Shown in pieces: positions 55,793 to 64,000 of a stretch of 64,000 nt of DNA. The stretch covers positions 476,210 through 540,209 of the forward strand of contig CAJNOP010000112.1 of assembly GCA_905250075.1 (NCBI GenBank). The letters are read 5' to 3'. This stretch comes from Rotaria sp. Silwood1 (Eukaryota; Rotifera; Eurotatoria; Philodinida; Philodinidae). Position numbers and translations under genes: made by a program. The notes under the pieces were generated by a model that was given only the letters and a program-made list of their open reading frames with translations, had not been told where the DNA came from and did no database searches. Numbering within the stretch: position 1 is the stretch's first letter; the number at the start of each line of letters is the position of its first letter.

Positions 55793-57342
55793 TCTTGTTC
55801 CATGTTATATTCTTTCATATAAGTTAGATATTTCTTGTTATTATTGTTATATATATATATGTATTGATCTCTTTTGTTCTTGGTTATTAGATATTATTGA
55901 AATAAAATTATGATTCTAGATGAACTATGATATATAATTCTTTTTTTTTTCTATTATTAACAAAGAATTCGTTTGAATAATAAGAAAATTCATATAGAAC
56001 GTCATTGATGTATATTTCAAGATAATTTAAATAGTTTTCAAAGAAATAATTTACAAAAAAAAACTAGAGTTTTACTCGATGATTTGTTTCGATTTCACAA
56101 GAAGATCTTGCTCTTATGGTGTAATCCAGGATTTCGATAATGAGGAGATTGGTTGATGAGGATCATCTTGTTTTTTTGGTATATCATATTCAATATATTT
56201 CTTTGCAATTTAATGAGTATATTCGAAATTAATTCTATTGAATTTGTCTCATGTTATCTTCCATCTTTTTCGAATTATTCTTTAATAATGCTTTTAGCAA
56301 AAGGAAATAAATAAATTTCTTTCAAAAATCAAACGTTTTCGGATTTCAAACTTTATGAAATGGTTCTCATTTATCTTGTAAAAAGTTTGTTATTATCATC
56401 GATTCTGTTTTTTTTTTTCAGTTATTAAATAATCCATACCTTATAGATATATTTTTTATCGTCTCTTTCAGTGAATTAGTGCAATATTCTCCTGAGCAAT
56501 GCAATGATTTAGTCGATTGACTTTGCTAGAACTCAATGAGAAAAGAGAAGTAGGTTTCATTGCACTTAAAACAATGGTAGTGCCATTGTTAATTTGGAGC
56601 CTTTTTTCATATATAAGCATAATTGAAAAAATATTACATATGTTCTATTTCTTTTATTTACTTGCTAAAACCAATCGTCAAACTGTGCCACGAAAAATCC
56701 AAAAGAATATCTTTTCTTGTAGAAATCGATTAGAAAAAATCAAATAAATTCATATTAATTTCACTTTTCGGTATACTTTTAAAGAGAAAAATAGTAGGCA
56801 AATATAAAAGTTATAGTTAGTTTCTTTTCTTTTTCTCTACTGTCTCTTAAATTTTTATACTAAACAAATCAAGCGATTTATCGTTTACATTAATGGTTAG
56901 CTCTCTTTGCAACTGAAATGAACACCATTATCTAATCGAATAGACGAGTGTCTAACTTTTTATGCTGTTTTCATTTTAATCACCTGACATCTTGAAAAAC
57001 GATAAAGTTCACAAAGAGGTGAGGCTCGTTATCAGCAAAACTATCCGTACTTCCTCATAAAATTCAATTTTATGTTACGTAATTTGTCATTTTTAATGTC
57101 AGAAAACTTTGACTGATAAAATCAAATCTTCTAATGCATTCTGTACTGTATACCATGTAACTAAGCTAATCAAGATTAAGTTATGCTATAGAGTGTTTGC
57201 ATGGAAAATACTTCATTCATTTGTTCATATATTCAGCCGATCTATATTAAAAATTAAACTGTTTTTGTTCTCTGCTGAATGGTTTATGTGAACATATGAG
57301 AAACAATTATTTCTTGCCTTTCTTGCTATAAAGATATGGTAC
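55793..57342. other. No supported gene
   Basis: After the DUF1761 3' UTR the sequence is AT-rich. Frames at 56517-56747 and 57109-57291 have no recognisable motif or splice context. Confidence 0.4.
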
Positions 57343-57652
57343 ATGTCACATACCATTAAATCAGAACGATATCAACCAGATAATCCTAAGAAACCTACTA
57401 AAGAGGAGTTAGAAGATATGTTTCTTTTTCGAAATGTTCAAAAGAGTTCTATGCTGAGTGTGGATGTTTGTGAAGAGAATATCCACACCCAAATCAGAAA
57501 AAGCAGATTTTGTTAATACTCACCAACATGAATCCGAAAGACTTTCTTTGTTCAAAAATGAATCAACAGTTTTTTTTCTACAATATAATCACAAACAGTA
57601 TGCATTCACACTATTAAAAGACATGTCGTATTTTTATACTTTGACACGTTAA
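57343..57652 (+). pseudogene. Frameshifted coding fragment, not recognised
   Basis: From an ATG at 57343 the frame reads SERYQPDNPKKPTKEELEDM, then FLFRNVQKSSMLSVD, and drifts to a stop at 57516. The overlapping next frame continues protein-like as STPKSEKADFVNTHQHESER to a stop at 57652, so a single frameshift near 57460 would join them. It looks like a decayed exon of an unknown gene. No partner exons were found. Confidence 0.3.
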
Positions 57653-59026
57653 ATATTTTTTTTTAATGGAAAATCTAATTACTATTTTTTCGGTAAGATC
57701 CAGTCATGGTAAAGTGGTCCAGTCTCGGTCATTGATTTATTTCTCAACATGTTCTCTACTAAATTTTAAACGAAAAAAAACCTAGAAAACAATACGAATA
57801 GCCAATAATCCATGACATATCTAGAGTATGATACATTTTTTTTTAGCGTTTTCACTGAACCGAATGCCAGAATTCAAATTTATCACTGATAGAAAATATT
57901 TCATATTGCTTCGTGTTTTTTTTCGAAACGAAGGTTTTTGAAACAGTCATTCTCATTTATATCGCTCAGATGCTTTTAATCATACTTCGCGCATAGATTC
58001 TAGTGATACTAAATGATTGTCAATTAATAAACAAAAAGAAAAACGAAATGAATGTAACGTAATAAACAGTATTGAATTGATTTTCATACATTTTTATCAA
58101 TTCAAATTCGTCAATGTGATAAAAAAAAACATAGACAGGAAGTCACCAAAAGTCTTTGATATACGATGTAATCACATCGAAAGAAAGAAATTACTTTTGA
58201 ATTAAGAAAGACAGATTCATATCTCGAATATTTCTACTGATTTTGGTTTAAAAAAGAATTTGTTGGTAGATGAGATTTTCAATCATATTTGACGCAGATA
58301 ATATTCCTTGTTGTCAATGTATCATACGGAATAGATGTTGATAGAATCAGTGGTTCAACATCCATTTTTATAGGAAATATATTTCTTGATATATTTTCTG
58401 TTAAAATACATTTACCATAAATATCATTTTAGTTATGCACGCAAGTATACAGTAAGAGTTTTCTGACAGGCGTATTTATGCACATACAATTAAATCAATG
58501 CTCAATATGACGAAACTATATTCGAAGATTGTTTTTTTGGAAGAAGCAAATAAATAGAAAAGAAATAAAGCATAAAGAAAATTACCCTGTATTTTCAAAT
58601 ATTTTACTAAAAATATTATATACAGATGCGAGTGTTACCACATCAGAGAAGGATCCTCATACATAACCAGAGTTAAATGCATCTAGAAACTAATCTTTTT
58701 CGTAATTAATTGAAAGAAAATTCTTTAGATGGATTCAATATGTAATCTTTCAATTCGGTTCTAATCACTCTTTATTTATATAGACATATTATTACAGACA
58801 CACACAACCTCTAATCGAAATATAGTGAATCTTTTCTTAAGACTAAAAATATTCAATGGTGGGCTTGGTAGTATTATAATGTCGTAACTTGTGTATTTAC
58901 AAAAAAAATAAATAAACAAGACAAAAATTTAGAAAAAGGCGGAAAGTTTAGCGATAAATGCATGAACAAATTGCCCCTATGTTTCATCAAAACCTATTTT
59001 ACATATTTTTCTTTTGAATATACTAA
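57653..59026. other. No supported gene
   Basis: AT-rich, with stops in every frame. One K/N-rich frame at 58017-58205 has no motif. Confidence 0.4.
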
Positions 59027-59710
59027 CGATTAAGCCGAGAACTGTTGAGACAAGATATTTATTCATTTTTCGAACAATTCGGAGAAGGTTCGCAGAAATT
59101 TTACAATATCGTCTTTGAATCAGAACTTCGTATTCTTTTCAAATTGCGGCATAGAGTTGTACTAATCGATGCAGATACAGAAAATAGGATCGCATCTTGT
59201 CCGAAATTGATTCCATAATGTTTTTCAATCATATTTATTATCAATATCTTTGCTAATTGCCGTAAAAACGTTCGATTTATAGTTTAATCTGACTTCCTTT
59301 TGTTTAACTATATCTTATTTTGAATTTTTTTACAAACAGTACTCACACCATTGACAATTGTCTCGGTAATAGAGTTTTTTAAGTCTGGAAATTCAGAAAT
59401 CGTGAACATGTCATTTTCGCTCTTAGCCAAAACCCTCATCGCTCATATGTGCCATTCATAATACTATTCAACAGAGTATTATTTTGTAAAGAAATCCTGG
59501 CTCTTATCGTTGTTTGAGAAAATTTATACTCTGGTTGCTCTCCTATACTAGATAGTCGTTTTGTGAATTGAAACTCTTTCAAAGATTCGCTCACCAAATT
59601 CTCATTCTAGATCAATGTAATAAAACTCTGCCTGATCCTCTTAATGGATCGAAAAGTGAAGGAAGGCATTATTTCAAAGCTTTTGACGCACATCTTGTAA
59701 TTCAACAGTG
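59027..59710 (+). pseudogene. Broken coding sequence, family unknown
   Basis: Three plus-strand segments read like one protein. 59027-59218, open without an ATG, includes LLRQDIYSFFEQFGEGSQKF and LRHRVVLIDADTENRIASCP. About 59335-59555 includes TIVSVIEFFKSGNSEIVNMS, FSLLAKTLIAHM and a stop. About 59550-59708 includes QILILDQCNKTLPDPLNGSK and EGRHYFKAFDAHLVIQQ-stop. An ACAAACAG acceptor-like site precedes the second. The stops within and between the segments suggest a dead gene. I do not recognise it. Confidence 0.35.
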
Positions 59711-59827
59711 AACTATTTCAGCTATGGTAAGAGTAAAGATATATTCATTGTGAAAATGTTACTAACGCCCATGAGCAAAATGAAAAGAAATCTAAGTGAG
59801 TAGCAAAATAGATTCAACAACTATGGC

Positions 59828-59900
59828 GGGTGTGTGTGGTCGTGGGTGTGGAAATTGATCTACCTCACACTCACCCACACCCACACCCACATCCACACCC
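59828..59900. repeat. Head-to-head telomere-like repeats inside the sequence
   Basis: A G-rich arm (GGGTGTGTGTGGTCGTGGG... at 59828-59851) is followed after 14 bases by a C-rich arm with repeated CCCACA units (59866-59900). The complement of CCCACA is TGTGGG, which I recall as the bdelloid telomere unit. The two arms face each other, so the locus can fold into a hairpin. The arms are imperfect, which points to an old interstitial array. Confidence 0.65.
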
Positions 59901-61828
59901 AAGAAATGCAGTATAATTTAATTTTACATGTATAACTGAAATTTCGATCTTTCTGAGTCGATCATGATTAGCAAAGAAGACATCATCTGTAACATGAGTT
60001 AACTTTTATTCATAACAAACAATAACTGATGAAAAGAACTAAAACAACAAAAATTAAATTAAACTGAATTTCTTTAAAATGTTTTGATAAACTATTGTTG
60101 TATTCAAATTTACTTTTTTACTTATTGATTATGTTCCTGCAGAATTAAAATACTTGAAATGTATAGATTTTATTAAATTGAAGATATTCATAAAATTTTG
60201 AAGGGGTTTTAAATGGCCAGTTATTAATTCTCATAGTTATGTTTATATGAATTTATTTACTCGTTGTGCATGGTAACACAGTTTTTGTTGCTTTAATTTC
60301 TTTTAATCAGTTATTGTTGATTAGGCATCAAAATGTGTATCAATCAAATGAATAAAAAACTCGAAATATATGAATATGCAGCATGCCACGATAATACGAC
60401 TGTATTGATATCATCTGTATCATTTTTACATTTAAAACTTTTATTGCATTTTTTCAATATTCTGTGTAGAAAATAGCAATGCAATGTTACTATTTGTTCA
60501 CTATTAGCAATTTTTTTATCAATTCGGATATGAGCTTACTAATGAGTGTTAATAAAAGAAAAATATTATAACTAGACCGTTTCTCAGTTACCGAAAACGT
60601 AAGTTTTTAGTTATGTACTTGTAATACAAATTTATGTAAGTTAAAAATATATAATGATCAAGTTAAGCATTGATGATATCATCTTTCTTTATTCAAACAA
60701 AAACAACAAGCATACGATTCAATTATCGTGCTTTTTTTACTTGTGAATTTTGAAAGTAAGAAAGGTTCATGTCTTCAAGATCTCTACCAGTTTCAGCTAA
60801 GAAACTATGAGCGATTCTTCTCATTATTTGCCAATTATATGCAAACATGTCTGACTCTCTTTCACATGCATACAAGCAAAAAATAATTATCAATAAATGC
60901 ATGTTTGTGTAGAACAGAAATTTTTCTCGTTGTCATTTTCACACACGTTTACGTTGTGTGAGCTTAATATGAATAAATAAAATTTGAATATGATTTATTT
61001 ATGAATCGTAGAAATTAATAAAAGAAGAGCAGTTAATATAACACAAGAAAACAAAATGTCTAATTATACACATAATACGAATGAATAAAAGGCAAAAATT
61101 ACTCTAGCAAGATTGTGAGTGATGATGCATTCGTTCTAAACATGAAAAAACTGAAGTATTTGAGTGTTTCTGGATGAAATTTCGATAATAACTGATATAA
61201 AACTTTTTCTTGTTTTACTAATATGTAAAGCCTACATTTAAGTGTTCCATTCATTTAAAATTGGTGATAACTACTTCGATCTTTCATTATTTTCAAACTT
61301 CAGTAACAGTATATTTGGCCAGTAGAAATCGTTGTTTAACTATTGTCTCAATTAAAATTGAAATTATACTTTCTCTTGTTTCGTTCACATTATCAACATA
61401 TCAATCATATGCATAATGAGAAAAAAAAATCATACTAACTCTGTCCTTGCTGTCGTTTTCGCTCTGGTTGGAGAGAATGAAACAAAATTATACAACGTAT
61501 AAGACAAGGTATTTAATGCAATGAAACTCGAGTCACGCTTCACATAAAACATAAATGAAAGTAGGAAAAAATTATCATACGATCAATGATGTCGTTGGTT
61601 TTTTCCCTTTAATTTATTTTGATAAGCATACGTTCAATTACTAATAGGCATATTTTGTTATTGAGTGTTAACGAAAAAACAAAATATTCATATTTCAAGT
61701 CGGAAAAAATCTAGAAAAGAAAACAACGTGCATCAAATGTATAAATACAAAAGGTAAATTCTGTTCAAACAGCAGTTTACTATTCACAATACACAACTAC
61801 CTATCGCACACGAAACATTACATACAAA
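59901..61828. other. Spacer upstream of the ART-TPR gene
   Basis: AT-rich, with no coding frame of note. The promoter and any 5' UTR of the gene at 61829 should lie at the right end. The bases before the ATG (CATACAAAATG) give an A at -3. Confidence 0.4.
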
Positions 61829-64000
61829 ATGAGTCGACAACCAAGACAGTGCATCGTTGAAAATTACTCGGCTATCTGGGTTGACAGCAATATTGATATG
61901 GCCAATAAAGATTGCCAAAATACAATGAAACAATTGCGTGGTGTTGTGAACCAAGTCAATCTGTGTACAACAGCTGAAGAATGTATTCAACAGCTGAATG
62001 GAAATCCTGAAAAGATATCATTTGTTATCTCCTCAGGTGCGATTGGACAACATCTTGTACCAAGTATCCATGGCATGGAAAAATTAAATGCCATATACAT
62101 TTTTTGTCGTAAGAAAGAACGGTATCAAGATTGGGCTCGAAATTAGACAAAAATCCAAGATGTCCAAACGACAATCAAACATATATGTGAAAAATTGCCA
62201 ACAGCTATCAAACAATGCAATCAAGATCATATGTCGGTGAGCATTGTTGGTGTGAATGCAAGAGATTCTAGCAAGAATCTGAATCAGCTAGAACCGTCTT
62301 TTATGTATTTCCAAATATTCAAGGAACTACTCCTTGAGATAGAACATTGTCATCAAGACTTTGAAGACTTGATCACATTTTGCCGAAACGAATACAAAGA
62401 CAATACCCAGGAAATGAAGAACATTGCAGATTTTGAACGTACTTATCACGCAACAAAAGCCATTTGGTTGTATACACGCCAATGGTTCACCTATAAAATG
62501 CTCAATGGCGCGTTAAGAACACTCAATAGCGACATTATGATTCGAATGGGTTTCTTTCTTTGTGATGTACATCGTCAAATCGAAACCTTGTACAAGAATC
62601 AGGTCAGTCAATACCATAACAAGATTTTTACAGTCTTTCGAGGACAAGGTCTATCGAAAGCAGATTTTGAAAAGCACGCAGAAAACAAAGGTGGACTTAT
62701 TTCTTTTAACAACTTTTTATCCACCAGCACAAATCCAGATGTCACCCTCGTTTTCTCCAACGGAGCTTTACAGATGACCGATATGGTCAGAATTATATTT
62801 CGAATAACCATTGATCCTACAGTCTCATCAACTCCATTCGCCTCCATTCGAGAGGAAAGTTACTTCAAAGATGAAGAGAAAATTCTCTTCTCCATGCACA
62901 CGGTGTTTCGCATTGGTGAAGTTCGAAAAATTGACAATAATCGTGCACTTTATCAAGTGGACCTTAAACTTACGTCGGATAATGACCCACAACTTCGAGA
63001 ATTAACTGACTTTATACGGAAATAGGTCAGCGGTACCGAATGGTATCTAATGGGTCAATTGCTGCTCAAAATAGGTCAATTCGGCAAGGCCGAAGACTTG
63101 TATCTGGCACTACTAGAACAGGCATCGGATGATAGCGATAGAGCAGATATATATTCCTAGCTTGCATGTGCGAAAAAGGAGTTCGGAGAGTACACAGAAG
63201 CAGCTTCACTTCTGGAAAACGCACTTAAAATTGAACGTAAAACTCTTCCACACGATCACCCTTCATTATCTCATTACTACAACCACATTGGTCTTCGGTA
63301 TAACAACATGGGTGACTACTTAAAAGCACTTGAATTTTACGAAAAATCACATAAAATCTACGAAAAAGCTCTGCCTTCGAATCATCCTCATTTGGCTGTT
63401 AGTCAATTGAATTTTGCAGCATGTTACGAAAAGATGGGTGATTACACAACAGCTCTTAAAACCCTTAAAAGTGCTTATCAAATTCAGCAAAAAATTTTTG
63501 AAGAAGGTAATCCAGCTTTTGCTTCAACATACAGCTGGTTTGAAAAGGTTTATCGCAGTATGAAAGATTACTCAAAGGCGCTCGATTACTTTCAAAAACG
63601 CCTCGAAATAGATCAAAAAACATTACCTGAAGGGCATCCATATTTTGGCATTACATACAGTAATATTGGTGATGTTCATCGATTAATGGGTGATCATGAG
63701 AAGGCACTTACATTTCATAGAAAAGCGTTAAATATTCAAGAAAATATTCAATGTAATCCTCTTGAATGTGCAACGACATATATAAATTTAGGTGAAACTT
63801 ATCGTCAAATGAAAGATTATACAACGGCATTGTTATATTATCAAAAAGGAATAGAAATACGTGAAAAGAAACTATCAAAAAGTCATCCTGTTTTAGCTGT
63901 AGTATATCACAATTTGGCGAAATTATATTTATCTACTCGACAATATAATATGACAATAAAAAATGTTCAACAAGCGATAGAAATTGCTCACGAAAAATAA
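61829..64000 (+). pseudogene. ADP-ribosyltransferase + TPR protein with three in-frame TAG codons
   Basis: One frame of 724 codons runs from the ATG at 61829 to TAA at 63998. It has no frameshift, but TAG occurs at 62144, 63023 and 63158 (codons 106, 399, 444). The family is common in bdelloids: an N-terminal domain (here CIVENYSAIWVDSNID and SFVISSGAIGQHLVPS), an arginine-type mono-ADP-ribosyltransferase domain, then kinesin-light-chain-like TPRs of about 42 residues (NMGDYLKALEFYEKSHKIYE, LPEGHPYFGITYSNIGDVHR). ART motifs: Arg271 in VFRGQG, Ser298 in FLSTST, and DEEK at 348-351, where family members as I recall carry a Glu-x-Glu just before ILFS; here Lys occupies the last position. The codons between the stops look well conserved. 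This is either a young pseudogene or a gene tolerating UAG. The terminal TAA coincides with the window end. Confidence 0.75.

Noticed and set aside
61829-63160. Reassignment of TAG to glutamine in this organism
   Set aside because: The first internal TAG sits where family members, as I recall, have Trp, and a nuclear code change is unknown in rotifers; kept only as a question to test, not a claim.

Overview
This window looks like nuclear DNA of a bdelloid rotifer, most like Rotaria. It is very AT-rich, with spliceosomal introns often only 40-60 bp long and GT...AG borders. It carries animal genes (prickle, PFKFB, YOD1/OTU1, Pellino, tropomyosin), an ADP-ribosyltransferase plus TPR gene of the kind greatly expanded in bdelloids, and short arrays of CCCACA, the complement of the TGTGGG telomere unit reported for bdelloids. 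The assignment rests on recognition, not on a search. There are three N gaps, at 9855-9954, 39780-39789 and 51075-51174.

Layout. 1-10.8 kb is a gene graveyard: a decayed large coding sequence (1-2.6 kb, +), possible F-box/LRR-type remnants (3.9-8.0 kb, -) and another decayed coding stretch before a gap. 10.85-14.0 kb (-) is prickle in five exons. 17.0-17.7 kb (-) is a weak unknown gene. 17.98-23.99 kb (-) is PFKFB in 15 exons; its 2.9-kb intron holds a 2,782-bp hAT-type DNA transposon with perfect 22-bp inverted ends and an 8-bp target duplication, and a long foldback element is nested inside. 26.4-29.2 kb (-) is YOD1 without its usual C-terminal zinc finger. 33.2-38.0 kb (-) is Pellino in eight exons, with a 617-bp foldback element in an intron. 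Divergent from it is a single-exon msrA (38.9 kb, +), followed by a dead mariner.

44.2-48.7 kb (+) is tropomyosin, the most informative locus here: two first exons, four pairs of equal-length alternative internal exons and two alternative last exons. 49.1-50.7 kb (+) is a large helical-repeat exon that stops at a splice donor next to a repeat, a gap and telomere-like sequence. Then come a serine-rich protein with an acylation-type N-terminus (52.9-53.7 kb, -), a two-exon DUF1761 membrane protein (55.2-55.8 kb, +), further coding remnants, a head-to-head telomere-like array (59.8 kb), and an ADP-ribosyltransferase/TPR frame (61.8-64.0 kb, +) that is open throughout except for three in-frame TAG codons.

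The conserved genes serve separate housekeeping or signalling roles (planar polarity, glycolytic control, ubiquitin signalling, innate immune signalling, oxidative repair, actin regulation). They do not form one pathway. The unusual content is the mobile and decaying DNA, the telomere-like arrays inside the sequence, the tropomyosin exon system and the TAG-interrupted ART-TPR gene.
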